Made by a program: the position numbers and the translations under genes. A stretch of 64,000 nucleotides of DNA from Hyphomicrobium facile (GTDB lineage: Bacteria; Pseudomonadota; Alphaproteobacteria; Rhizobiales; Hyphomicrobiaceae): positions 1,180,501 to 1,244,500 of the forward strand of contig NZ_FPCH01000001.1 in assembly GCF_900116175.1 (NCBI RefSeq), given 5' to 3'. Below, in pieces: positions 11,199-18,991 of this stretch (position 1 is its first letter; the number at the start of each line of letters is the position of its first letter). The notes beneath the pieces are model-generated. The model had not been told where the DNA came from. It was given only the letters and a program-made list of their open reading frames with translations, and did no database searches.

Positions 11199-11840
11199 TC
11201 AGCGCTTGCCGTAGAGATCGTTGAACGCCACCATGACGTGCTCGCGGTAAGCAGGGCGGGCTTTCAGCCGTTCATACCAGGCTTCGACGTTCGGAACGCG
11301 CGGGCGGTCGATTTCGAGGGTGTAGTAGCGGAAGAGAAGAGCGCCGGTCGTAATATCGGCAAGGCTCAAGCGGCTGCCGAGCATGTATTCTTTGCCCTGC
11401 AGCCAGCGATCGAGAAGCCCAAAATGCTTGGCGCTTTGCTCGACACCGCGATTGATTATCGACCAGTCTCTTTCCGCTTCGGGTGTGCGGTAGAAGGCCC
11501 AAAACACATCATTCAAGAAAGCCGGCTGCAACGTCGTCTCCGACCAATCCATCCAGCGTTCGTAATTGGACCGTTCAAAGGCATCGTCAGACCAGAAGCG
11601 GTCTTTGCCGTAGCGCGCCGCCAGGTAGCGAAGAATGGCGTGAGATTCCCAAACAGAGTGTCCCTCATCGTCGATCGTGGGAATGCGACTGTGAGGGTTC
11701 ATGGCGAGGTATGCGGGTGTGTCGAGTTTCCCGAAGTCACCGCCGGCCAGGATGTGCTCGTGCGGGAGGTTCAATTCGCCAATGAGCCACATGACTTTTT
11801 GGACGTTCAAGGAGTTTCGGCGTCCCCAGACTTTCAGCAT
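11199..11840 (-). CDS. Glutathione S-transferase family protein
   Basis: 213 aa; start at MLKVWGRRNSLNVQKVMWL (ATG 11840), the normal N-terminus of a theta/beta-like GST. The thioredoxin-like domain has the active-site serine region (RRNSLNVQK) and the cis-proline glutathione-binding motif NPHSRIPTIDD, then VWESHAILRYLA. The helical C-terminal domain ends near RPAYREHV. It likely detoxifies electrophiles in the cytoplasm. It is convergent with the MHS transporter across the repeats and is followed upstream by the PqiA-like gene on the same strand, 114 bp away. Confidence 0.9.
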   Translation of the reverse strand: MLKVWGRRNSLNVQKVMWLIGELNLPHEHILAGGDFGKLDTPAYLAMNPHSRIPTIDDEGHSVWESHAILRYLAARYGKDRFWSDDAFERSNYERWMDWSETTLQPAFLNDVFWAFYRTPEAERDWSIINRGVEQSAKHFGLLDRWLQGKEYMLGSRLSLADITTGALLFRYYTLEIDRPRVPNVEAWYERLKARPAYREHVMVAFNDLYGKR

Positions 11841-11954
11841 TGCTTTCTTCGCTCGCTCATCGATCTCCCCGTCGCGCGGGTGGGAACGATATAGCGGGAT
11901 TGCGCGGGACATATCCAGGGCACGCCGCTCGATCCAAGATAGCGAACGATCTGC

Positions 11955-13061
11955 TCAGATGGTCTTCCATCCTCGGCGGCGGTGGTGTTCGCGCGCAATG
12001 GCGATGCCGGGATTTGGCGCGATGGCGGGGCCGCCATCAGGCCTGCGTTTGCGGCGCCGGCGGCCGGAGGGTGGCTCGGCGTTGGCCCAGCCGTACGCCA
12101 GGATCGTCATCAACGCAGAGGCCGCGAAGAAATAGACGCCCGGCAGCACGCGGGCTTCCGTATAGCCCGACGAGTTGACGTAGAAGATCATCAGCGCCAG
12201 CACCATGACGTCCGTCATCGAATAGCGGCCGATCCATTCCATCGTTGCAAACGATTTTCGGCGGAAATCATCCGGCATGTCGTGCGCGGTAATCAGCGTC
12301 AGTAGATAGAAGAGCTTCAGGAACGGGAAGAAGACGGATACGGCGAACACGATAGCGCAGAGGAAATATTCGTTGTTCTCGAAGAGTGCGTACATGATCG
12401 TCAGGATCGAATGCTCGTTCGTCCAGACATAGACGGTCGTGAAGCGGATCGTCGGCAATATGAGACCGAGCGCGAAGAATACCGTCGCGAGAATGATCAG
12501 GAAGCTCAGCGCGAAGTTGCGCCAGCCCGATGTCCGGGTCGCCTGGCCGACGTCGGGCTGAGGAATGACGGGGACGAGTTCGGGCGCCGCAGCCATCCCG
12601 TCTGTGCGGATCCAGGCATAAGAGAGGATCATCAGCATGACGGCTGCCGTGAAGAAGTAGACGCCGTTGAGGCTCGAGGCATCGTAGACGCCTTGGCTCT
12701 TTATGAAGAAGATCGTGAGGGCGAGCACGAGCACGTCGTGCATCGACCATTTGCCGAGCCATTCGAGCGCGCGCAGCCGGCTCTGGTGGCGAACGATCTC
12801 AGCAGGCGGCAAGGTCGAGACGAGCAGCAGGTAGAGAAGCTTCGTCACCGGCAGCAGAATCGAGAAGATCAGGACGATCAGTCCGAGGAACGTCTGGCCG
12901 TCGTGCAGGAGGACGCCGACAGTCGAGAGGAGCGAATGCTCCGTCGTCCAGAATGAGAAGGTCGTGAGCTTCAGGATCGGCATCGTGATGCCGAGCGCGA
13001 GACAGACGCTGGCGGTCAGGATGGTCAGCGAGAGAATGAAGCGCCTGCCGCCCAGCCACAT
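11955..13061 (-). CDS. Paraquat-inducible protein A (PqiA)-like membrane protein, two repeats
   Basis: The open frame extends far upstream to 14267, but that part is the shadow of the peptidase gene. The recognisable protein starts at MWLGGRRFILSLTILTASVC (ATG 13061; 368 aa). It holds two homologous halves, each with about four membrane helices. The first carries LGITMPILKLTTFSFWTTEHSL, LEWLGKWSMHDVLVLAL and NGVYFFTAAVMLMILSYAW. The second carries LGLILPTIRFTTVYVWTNEHSI, MEWIGRYSMTDVMVLAL and PGVYFFAASALMTILAYGW. The W-(S/R)-M-x-DV signature is typical of PqiA, an inner membrane partner of MCE-type lipid transport. No pqiB/MCE gene is next to it. The C-terminus is a basic tail (RRRRKRR). Confidence 0.85.
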   Translation of the reverse strand: MWLGGRRFILSLTILTASVCLALGITMPILKLTTFSFWTTEHSLLSTVGVLLHDGQTFLGLIVLIFSILLPVTKLLYLLLVSTLPPAEIVRHQSRLRALEWLGKWSMHDVLVLALTIFFIKSQGVYDASSLNGVYFFTAAVMLMILSYAWIRTDGMAAAPELVPVIPQPDVGQATRTSGWRNFALSFLIILATVFFALGLILPTIRFTTVYVWTNEHSILTIMYALFENNEYFLCAIVFAVSVFFPFLKLFYLLTLITAHDMPDDFRRKSFATMEWIGRYSMTDVMVLALMIFYVNSSGYTEARVLPGVYFFAASALMTILAYGWANAEPPSGRRRRKRRPDGGPAIAPNPGIAIAREHHRRRGWKTI

Positions 13062-13217
13062 CACCTGCACTATCCGGCTCCTGTTGCGGCCACGGAAAGC
13101 CCTTCCGCCATGCCCGCGAGGCAGCACTTCCGTTCGGCAAAATTGAGACAGCGGCCGGTCAAGCCGGGCGCGCGCTGAAGCGGTACGATAGTGCTCGTAT
13201 AGCGGAGAGGAGCGTGT

Positions 13218-14324
13218 ATGGCTGAGAGAGATCGAACGCCTGGGAATTTCGATCCGGCGGCGCATGCGCCCGACGGCCGTCAGCGGGCGCGTGGCCTCGG
13301 GCTGCCGATGCCGGGTGTCACGGGGGTGCTCAATTCCATCACGGACGTCGGCGGGGTGACTGTCGGCTTCACGACGCTTCGCAACAACGGGGGCACCGTA
13401 CATACGGGCGTCACCGCGATCCTGCCGCGCGCGCCGGGCGATCTCTTGCACCCCGTCTGGGCTGGCGTCTTCTCGATGAACGGGAACGGCGAGATGACGG
13501 GTGCCCACTGGGTGCGCGATGCGGGGTGGTTCACCGGGCCTATCACGATCACCAATACGTTTTCGGTCGGTCTTGCCCATCACGCCACGCTCAAATGGAT
13601 GGCGAAGCGCTTTCCTTCGCTCGGAGAGGATCTCTGGGCGCTTCCGGTCGCTGCCGAGACCTATGACGGGTATCTGAGCGACATCGCGGGCTTTCACGTC
13701 AGCGAAGAGCACGTGCTGGCCGCGATCGAGGGGGCGCTTTCGGGGCCGGTCGCCGAAGGTTGCGTCGGCGGCGGCGCGGGAATGATCGCGTATGAATTCA
13801 AGGGCGGAACGGGAACGGCTTCGCGGCGCGCGAGGACGCGTCTTGGAGAGCACACTGTCGGTGTGGTCGTGCAGGCCAATCATGGCATCCGCCCGTGGCT
13901 GACGGTCTGCGGCAAGCCGGTGGGCGACGCGTTGCCGGGGCGTCGCTGCCATAACGTGGAGCGGGGTTCGATCATCGTCATCATCGCGACCGACGCACCG
14001 CTGTTGCCAGGTCAACTCGAACGGCTGGCGCGGCGCGCTTCGATCGGCATCGGCCGCGGGGGAACGCCGTCCGGCAACAGCTCGGGCGATATTTTCCTGG
14101 CGTTCTCGACGGCCAACGATCCGGGGGCGCTGCCGGAGCCGGCGGCGCTGTCCTTCACGGCCGTCAGCAACGACGATCTGGATGGACTTTATCTCGCCGT
14201 CGTGGAGAGCGTGGAAGAGGCCGTGCTGAACGCCATGCTCGGCGCAGAGACGACGACGGGCAAGCACGGCCGGATCGTCGAGGCGATCGATGCGGAAAAA
14301 CTAAAAGCGCTCGTGCTTGGATGA
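13218..14324 (+). CDS. P1 family (DmpA/BapA-like) N-terminal nucleophile aminopeptidase
   Basis: 368 aa. The family self-cleaves before a serine and hydrolyses N-terminal D- or L-amino acid or beta-peptide bonds. It shows GVLNSITDVGGVTVGFTT near the N-terminus, the NTFSVGLAHHATL and VGGGAGMIAYEFKGGTGTASR core, and the cleavage/nucleophile region GGTPSGNSSGDIFLAFST, where the Ser after Asn would be the catalytic residue. The C-terminal part has ESVEEAVLNAMLGAETTTG, common to DmpA homologues. There is no signal peptide, so it is probably cytoplasmic. It is divergent from the PqiA-like gene (157 bp between) and convergent with grxD. Confidence 0.9.
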   Translation: MAERDRTPGNFDPAAHAPDGRQRARGLGLPMPGVTGVLNSITDVGGVTVGFTTLRNNGGTVHTGVTAILPRAPGDLLHPVWAGVFSMNGNGEMTGAHWVRDAGWFTGPITITNTFSVGLAHHATLKWMAKRFPSLGEDLWALPVAAETYDGYLSDIAGFHVSEEHVLAAIEGALSGPVAEGCVGGGAGMIAYEFKGGTGTASRRARTRLGEHTVGVVVQANHGIRPWLTVCGKPVGDALPGRRCHNVERGSIIVIIATDAPLLPGQLERLARRASIGIGRGGTPSGNSSGDIFLAFSTANDPGALPEPAALSFTAVSNDDLDGLYLAVVESVEEAVLNAMLGAETTTGKHGRIVEAIDAEKLKALVLG

Positions 14325-14372
14325 AGCAGCGAGCGCTTTGATCGTCGTCGATTCGGATTTCTGCAGAACGCC

Positions 14373-14717
14373 TCAGGCGTGCTGGTGAGAGTGGGGAATG
14401 CCCTTCTCGCAGATGAGGTCGTGGAGCTCGCCCGCGGAGTACATTTCGCGCATGATATCGCAGCCGCCGACGAACTCGCCCTTGACGTAGAGCTGAGGGA
14501 TCGTCGGCCAGTTCGAGAACGTCTTGATGCCTTCGCGAATGCCCTGATCTTCGAGCACGTTCACGTCCTTGAAGGGCACGCCCAGATGCTCGAGGATCTT
14601 CACGGCGGTCGCCGAGAAACCGCACTGAGGGAACTGCTTTGTGCCCTTCATGAACAATACGACATCATTGTCGGCGATCGTTTTTGCGATGGTATCCTTG
14701 ACCGGATCAGAGGCCAT
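14373..14717 (-). CDS. grxD: Monothiol glutaredoxin (Grx4 family)
   Basis: 114 aa. Carries the monothiol active site CGFS in KGTKQFPQCGFS, the glutathione/cis-Pro motif WPTIPQLY and the GGCDI motif, which together identify the Grx4/Grx5 class that binds a [2Fe-2S] cluster. These proteins work with BolA in iron sensing and Fe-S cluster handling, and bolA is the gene immediately upstream on the same strand (85-bp gap), consistent with an operon. In many Alphaproteobacteria the pair follows purL; here purL is 5.4 kb away. Confidence 0.96.
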   Translation of the reverse strand: MASDPVKDTIAKTIADNDVVLFMKGTKQFPQCGFSATAVKILEHLGVPFKDVNVLEDQGIREGIKTFSNWPTIPQLYVKGEFVGGCDIMREMYSAGELHDLICEKGIPHSHQHA

Positions 14718-14802
14718 CCTGAGGCTCCTTGTTATTGGTGCCGGGGCAGCCCAAACGGCGCACCCGCTTCGTTTCGAGATGTGGGCGAGACAGGCCGTTT
14801 AG

Positions 14803-15039
14803 TCAATCGGGCGGTAGCGCAGTGGTCAGCTGCAGCGCGTGCAGAACGCCGCCCATATTGCCGCCCAGGGCGTCATAGACCATCTGGTGCTGCTGAACGC
14901 GGCTTTTGCCTTTGAAGGCGGCTGAAACGACGTGAGCGGCCCAGTGGTCGTTGTCGCCTGCCAGGTCCTTGAGCACGATCTGGGCGTCGGGAAAGCGGGT
15001 TTTTATCATCCGTTCGATGTCGGCCGCTGGCATTGGCAT
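14803..15039 (-). CDS. BolA family protein
   Basis: 78 aa. The compact class II KH-like fold is recognisable in ADIERMIKTRFPDAQIVLKDL, then the loop region GDNDHWAAHVVS, the F-x-G-K-S-R-V-x-Q-H motif (FKGKSRVQQHQMVYDAL) and a C-terminal MGGVLHALQLTT. The conserved His of FKGKSRVQQH is a cluster ligand in BolA-Grx heterodimers. Short BolA proteins like this sit next to Grx4 in Alphaproteobacteria and probably act in iron signalling. The exact start could be Met1 or Met3. Confidence 0.93.
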   Translation of the reverse strand: MPMPAADIERMIKTRFPDAQIVLKDLAGDNDHWAAHVVSAAFKGKSRVQQHQMVYDALGGNMGGVLHALQLTTALPPD

Positions 15040-15141
15040 TTACGGGAACTCCGGTTCGTAGCAGGGGGATGGTTTCACTCGGCAATCTTTGCCCCGTTCG
15101 ATCAGGTAGGGCAAGACTGGCGATCAGCCAATCTTATCGAA

Positions 15142-15171
15142 TTGTCACGCGATTGCGATTGGACGTTATCA
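15142..15171 (+). promoter_or_regulatory. Possible promoter of pqqA
   Basis: TTGTCA (15142-15147) and TTATCA (15166-15171) are separated by 18 bases, 65 bases before the pqqA start. This is a guess from resemblance to a housekeeping promoter. Confidence 0.3.
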
Positions 15172-15235
15172 AGGGGCGTAGCTATGTTTAGTCATATTGG
15201 GAACGTCAAGTTCCTGAAGTCTAATGGAGGACACC

Positions 15236-15325
15236 ATGAAGACCTGGACCAAGCCCGCAGTACGCGAGCAGGAAGTAGGCCTGGAAGTTACGTCGTACCT
15301 TCCGGCTGAGATCGACCTGATCTAA
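15236..15325 (+). CDS. pqqA: PQQ precursor peptide PqqA (orphan copy)
   Basis: A 29-codon gene: ATG AAG ACC TGG ACC AAG CCC ... ATC TAA. The peptide begins MKTWTKPAVREQEVGLEV and continues TSYLPAEIDLI. This matches PqqA, whose conserved Glu and Tyr (E-V-T-S-Y here, Glu17 and Tyr21) are cross-linked by the radical SAM enzyme PqqE to build pyrroloquinoline quinone, the cofactor of methanol dehydrogenase. A strong SD (GGAGG, 15226-15230) lies five bases upstream, and a perfect intrinsic terminator follows 24 bases after the stop, so it is a one-gene transcript. No pqqB, C, D or E gene is near. Isolated extra pqqA copies are known in methylotrophs. Confidence 0.92.
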   Translation: MKTWTKPAVREQEVGLEVTSYLPAEIDLI

Positions 15326-15349
15326 GTCGGTACTGCGTATTTGAATTCG

Positions 15350-15385
15350 AACGCGGCGGCAGGAAATCTGCCGTCGCGTTTTTTT
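15350..15385 (+). terminator. Intrinsic terminator of pqqA
   Basis: AACGCGGCGGCAG pairs with CTGCCGTCGCGTT (one G-U) around a 5-nt loop and ends in seven Ts. Confidence 0.93.
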
Positions 15386-15409
15386 GTGCCTGAATATCTT
15401 GGGAATACA

Positions 15410-15449
15410 GAGACACCCGCTGCAGGCAGACGCAGCGGGTGTCTCTCTT
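15410..15449. terminator. Perfect 14-bp hairpin, probably a terminator between convergent genes
   Basis: GAGACACCCGCTGC (15410-15423) and GCAGCGGGTGTCTC (15432-15445) form a perfect stem with an 8-nt loop, followed on the plus strand by TCTTT. It lies between pqqA and the DUF2147 gene, which ends at 15487 on the minus strand, and may stop either transcript. Confidence 0.6.
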
Positions 15450-15486
15450 TGGCCGAGGAGGGGGGAACGCCTCGGCTTGTGCGAGC

Positions 15487-16326
15487 CTACTGCTCGCAAT
15501 CGATGGTGACCTTCACCCAGGGAAGATCGAGCTTGCATTTTCCGGATTTGGTTCGCGTCAGGACCTTGTCCAGCTGCAGATCTCCAATCTTCATTTTGCC
15601 AAGAGCGCCGCCGATGTCGTCGGCCTTGCCTTCGTCACTGGCGTGATCATTCTTTGCGGTATCGGCCGTCGCTTCAGATGACGACGGCGCGGGCGCTTTC
15701 GTTTCACCGGATTTGTGCGTATCCGCAGGCGGAGCGGGTGAAGCCGGCTCGGCGCTCGCTTCCTTCGCTGCCGTGGACGGACCTTCAGCCGGCGCAGCCT
15801 TCGGTGCAACAGGAGCCGCAGGCTGAACTAATGCTGCGGTCGCGACATCAGGTTTTTTGACTGCGGGCGTATTGGCCTTCGTGTCGCTCTGATTGCCGGC
15901 CTCGTTACCGGGCTCACCGCAGAGCTGCAAATCTTGCGGCGCGCGTTTCCAGATCATCGTCTTCGACAGGAATTTCATGCCGGCGTAGCCGAGGACCTTG
16001 AGGTCGCCGTTTTCGAGCGGCGTCAGCTCGACATTGTACTTGCGGCCGCGTTCCGGCGAATAGATCCATCCGTTGTCCCAGCGGCCGCCGCCCATGGGGG
16101 CAACATCGCCGATGATTTGCTTGCCGCATCCATCCGCGTCCGTTGCCGATTGCACCCAAACGACATTGCCGCAAAGCAAGTCGCCGCAATGCTTGATCTC
16201 GACCGCGCCCCGGCCGGTATCATTCATCCAGATGCCGGTTGGGTCGGAAGCTGCCGATGCGCTCCCGGAGAGGGCCGGCACTAAAAAGGCGACGAACGCC
16301 GATGCGATGTATTTCCCTGCGCGCAT
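15487..16326 (-). CDS. Secreted DUF2147 domain protein with Pro/Ala-rich linker
   Basis: 279 aa from ATG 16326 (MRAGKYIASAFVAFLVPAL...; signal peptide ending near SASA). Residues about 27-135 are a DUF2147 domain (GIWMNDTGRGAVEIKHCGD, LCGNVVWV, WDNGWIYSPERGRKY, LGYAGMKFLSKTMIWKR), a small beta-barrel found in envelope proteins of unknown function. Then comes a low-complexity Ala/Pro/Glu/Lys linker of roughly 100 residues and a conserved-looking end (GKMKIGDLQLDKVL ... CKLDLPWVKVTIDCEQ) with two cysteines. The linker and C-terminal module are extra compared with the roughly 120-aa DUF2147 proteins I know. Confidence 0.82.
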   Translation of the reverse strand: MRAGKYIASAFVAFLVPALSGSASAASDPTGIWMNDTGRGAVEIKHCGDLLCGNVVWVQSATDADGCGKQIIGDVAPMGGGRWDNGWIYSPERGRKYNVELTPLENGDLKVLGYAGMKFLSKTMIWKRAPQDLQLCGEPGNEAGNQSDTKANTPAVKKPDVATAALVQPAAPVAPKAAPAEGPSTAAKEASAEPASPAPPADTHKSGETKAPAPSSSEATADTAKNDHASDEGKADDIGGALGKMKIGDLQLDKVLTRTKSGKCKLDLPWVKVTIDCEQ

Positions 16327-16630
16327 GACATGATCCCTTTGGTGAATGATCTGGTTCGTTTCATCTCTCGGGTCTTCTTGCCCTAAGCCTTCCGGGAACG
16401 ATGTTCCGGAGGTGACAACCCGTTTCGGATCGGACGCCAATATTTCGGTATCGCTGTGCTGAATTTTCCGAATGGGCATGAAACGATCTTTGAACCCCTA
16501 GCGTACCGGATTGTGTGAGACCAAAAAACATCGGCGCCCGTTGAAGCGTCGACCGGTCGCACTGTCCGTCCGGCGCTTCAATTTTTCGCATCGAAGTGCC
16601 GTTTTAGCTTTCAAAACAGGAGATTTCCCG
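16327..16630. other. Intergenic region with one long-loop hairpin
   Basis: Between divergent genes. I see no gene. TTGAAGCG (16541-16548) can pair with CGCTTCAA (16574-16581), followed by TTTTTC; the loop contains the palindrome CGACCGGTCG. This sits about 45 bases before the next gene and could be a leader attenuator or an end of an upstream transcript. Confidence 0.4.
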
Positions 16631-16924
16631 ATGATGAAGCCATTTCTGGCCGCGACGATGCTTGTCCTATCGGCCTCGGTTGTGTTCGCAGCTGACGACC
16701 TCTCGACGAAGGAAATGAAGGATAATCCAGGCGTTTCGGGCGGTGGTTCGACGTCTACACCGACGGCCAAGCCAAATTCGGGCAGTCTTTCGGAAGGTCA
16801 AATGCAGCATCAGCCAGGCGTCAACAGCGATAGGACCGGCACGACCGCCATGCCCAACGTGAAGCCGGCCGACGGTTCTCTTTCGCGTGAGGAAATGGAT
16901 CAGAACCCAGGCGCGCGGAAATAG
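16631..16924 (+). CDS. Small secreted protein with three M-x3-P-G repeats
   Basis: 97 aa; ATG 16631 has AGGAGA upstream. The signal peptide (MMKPFLAATMLVLSASVVFA) is cut before ADD. The mature 75 residues contain three similar segments: LSTKEMKDNPGV, LSEGQMQHQPGV and LSREEMDQNPGA, separated by Thr/Ser/Pro/Lys-rich spacers with KPNSGS and KPADGS. No cysteines. I do not recognise the family. It has its own terminator (17005-17039). Confidence 0.75.
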   Translation: MMKPFLAATMLVLSASVVFAADDLSTKEMKDNPGVSGGGSTSTPTAKPNSGSLSEGQMQHQPGVNSDRTGTTAMPNVKPADGSLSREEMDQNPGARK

Positions 16925-17004
16925 CGCGCAATGGTGAAACGCCGGTACTGACACATCCTGACACGGTACACGGAGTTTTTCGTAACCATTGTTGAAGAGA
17001 GGAG

Positions 17005-17039
17005 GGAGGCGAGCACGGAGCATCGCTTCCTTTCTTTTT
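17005..17039 (+). terminator. Intrinsic terminator after the small repeat protein
   Basis: GGAGGCGA (17005-17012) pairs with TCGCTTCC (17023-17030), one G-U, followed by TTTCTTTTT. The rest of 16925-17334 shows only the palindrome AAGCGAAGCTTCGCTT near 17074 and no gene. Confidence 0.7.
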
Positions 17040-17334
17040 GTGCAAGCGGGCGTTGATGCTCGGATCAAGTCCAAGCGAAGCTTCGCTTAGAGTTCGTGAT
17101 AAATCGTACTGTTGATCGCCCTCAGGCATCGAAAATTCGCGGTGCCGTTCGATGTGATGTGCACATCGCATTGCCCCGTGTTTCCGGACGTTCGGCGAGC
17201 GCGTGTCCCGGTTTCGGGCGATGCTCAAGTCGCGCTTATGAGATGCTTATATTTTCGCTCTCGCGCTCCCGTCGAATCTTTATGCGCGATTGCCTACGTT
17301 GAACTTGCATCCGATGCGGCTGCAGGAGCGTTAA

Positions 17335-17655
17335 ATGGTAATGCCCTTCGATTTTCGTAAACACGCCGATTTTCCAAACCGCTTCACCAGCGAAGTGGAG
17401 CGACAGATGAAGGAGAAAGAGCGTCGCGACCGGCAGACGGCGCTCATTTTCGCGCTTCTCATCGGGGCCTTCGCAGCGCTCGGTATCCTGTTGGTCATGA
17501 ACAGCAACTCGCGGGTTGGGCCCAAGGACGTGAGCGATTGCTCTTCGGTCCAGCCAGAAGCCGCACGCCTTGCCTGCTTCGACGAACTTTCCCGCCATTC
17601 GAAATCCGAGCCTTTCAAGGGCGCGCCGCCAGCGGAGCTTGGCGGCAAGAAATAG
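17335..17655 (+). CDS. Single-pass membrane protein with C-terminal C-x(n)-RLACFD motif
   Basis: 106 aa, start ATG 17335 with AGGAG upstream. A charged N-terminal segment (ERQMKEKERRDRQT) precedes one membrane helix at about residues 36-55 (ALIFALLIGAFAALGILLVM). The C-terminal part has DCSSVQPEAARLACFDEL. The C...RLACFD pattern is seen in several short periplasmic domains (for example VasI-like proteins), where the two cysteines may pair. Function unknown. It is followed 22 bp later by another small gene on the same strand. Confidence 0.7.
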   Translation: MVMPFDFRKHADFPNRFTSEVERQMKEKERRDRQTALIFALLIGAFAALGILLVMNSNSRVGPKDVSDCSSVQPEAARLACFDELSRHSKSEPFKGAPPAELGGKK

Positions 17656-17677
17656 CTTCCGAAAAAGGACATCTCGC

Positions 17678-17947
17678 ATGCTCGCCAGCCAGCGTCGCGC
17701 GCAGCTTCTCGAATATTGCATCCTTCCCAACACGGAGTTTCAGGGCCCGGTCATAGGCCGGCTCGATGGACGCGATTTCTCGGAATTCGTTCGTGACGAA
17801 TTCGGCCGTCTCTTCGTCTATTCCGGCGTTGCGCCGCGCCGGAGCGATGGACAGTTCGATCAGGACGCATTGAAAACCGGCGAATTCATCGTCCCACCGG
17901 GATTGATCTACCGGTACCGCGGAAAAGCGCGGCGGCGAGCGGCGTAG
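17678..17947 (+). CDS. Hypothetical protein, 89 aa
   Basis: Starts at ATG 17678 with AGGA upstream and begins MLASQRRAQLLEYC. There is no signal peptide or membrane helix. Its residues (PNTEFQGPVIGRLDGRDF, DEFGRLFVYSGVAPR, GEFIVPPGLIYRYRG) look like a small beta-rich domain. No family recognised. It is probably co-transcribed with the upstream membrane protein (22-bp gap). Confidence 0.6.
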   Translation: MLASQRRAQLLEYCILPNTEFQGPVIGRLDGRDFSEFVRDEFGRLFVYSGVAPRRSDGQFDQDALKTGEFIVPPGLIYRYRGKARRRAA

Positions 17948-18099
17948 ATTTCGCCTCGGTTCCGACGGGCAACCGAACGCTGAACCCGTACGCGTCCTAC
18001 TTCAGGGCGTGCGCGAATCAACCTAACATCTGACGTCAAATCTTCTTTGAAGTGAACGGAGCGAGGCGCTCGCGAAAATACATCATTGCAGGGGGAAAA

Positions 18100-18885
18100 A
18101 TGCGGACGGTCGTCTGCCATTTCTTCAATGAGGAATACATGTTGCCCTGGTGGCTCGATCACCACCGGCGCGTCTTCGACCACGGCATCATGATCGACTA
18201 CAATTCGACGGACGGAAGCCGCGAGCTGATCAAGAAGTTCTGTCCCAGTTGGGAAATTCACACCACGCGGAACACTTATTTCGACAGCGCCTGCGTCGAT
18301 CGCGAAGTCGAGGATTACGAGCGGACGTGCCGGTCGTGGCGCATGGCGCTCAATGTGACCGAATTTCTCTACGGCAATTTTCAGCAGCTGGACGAAGTCA
18401 TCGCGCCGACGCGGCATTTTATCGGCAACTACGTCTTCGTCGACCCGATGAATGGTCCGCCGCCAGTGTACGGCCGTCCGCTGCACGAGCAGGCGACCTT
18501 CGGCTATTACGAGGATGATCCCAACTCTTTCAGAAAGCTAAATCTCGGGATGAGAGCGAGCCGCAGTCTTCACAATTTCGGGCCGCGATATCCCGAGTGC
18601 GGCGGGCGGCACTGGTCTCAGAGTCCGACGCTCAATGACTTGGCGATTTTCTACTACGGATATTCCGTTCTCAACGAGGACGGCATCGCGCGGAAACTGC
18701 AGATCCGCACGAAGATGAGCCCAGAGGAAATCCGGACTCGCGGCACGGACCATCCCAACACGGTCACGCGCGTGAAATACTTAGGCAATATCGATCGCTA
18801 TCATCGGCCGCGATGCAAGGACCTGAGTGCGGTGATCGCGAAGCTCGCAAGCTACCAAGGTTACGGGCAGCTCGTGCCCGCTTGA
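18100..18885 (+). CDS. Glycosyltransferase family 2/92-like protein
   Basis: 261 aa; ATG 18100 follows AGGGGGA. The N-terminus RTVVCHFFNEEYMLPWWLDHHRRVFDHGIMIDYNSTDGS is the hallmark of the Glyco_tranf_2_4/GT92-like group, with the NEE and DYNSTDGS motifs standing where GT-A enzymes bind the nucleotide sugar. A possible metal/acceptor region follows (APTRHFIGNYVFVDPM). No membrane helix, so it is probably cytoplasmic. Its acceptor is unknown; it is not in an obvious polysaccharide cluster. Possible roles are modification of surface glycans or of a secreted partner. Confidence 0.78.
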   Translation: MRTVVCHFFNEEYMLPWWLDHHRRVFDHGIMIDYNSTDGSRELIKKFCPSWEIHTTRNTYFDSACVDREVEDYERTCRSWRMALNVTEFLYGNFQQLDEVIAPTRHFIGNYVFVDPMNGPPPVYGRPLHEQATFGYYEDDPNSFRKLNLGMRASRSLHNFGPRYPECGGRHWSQSPTLNDLAIFYYGYSVLNEDGIARKLQIRTKMSPEEIRTRGTDHPNTVTRVKYLGNIDRYHRPRCKDLSAVIAKLASYQGYGQLVPA

Positions 18886-18991
18886 TCGCCTTGCGTTCGA
18901 ATTATTTGCGCAGCGCAGATGAAGTTCCCGCCGGACGCAGGCGGGATGAAAGCGAGAGTTGACGATCTTTCGCCCACTCTCGCAGAAGGCC

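Noticed and set aside
13062-14267. Long upstream extension of the PqiA-like frame on the minus strand
   Set aside because: It is antisense to the P1 peptidase gene, is Arg-rich and unlike any protein, and the true protein clearly starts at 13061.
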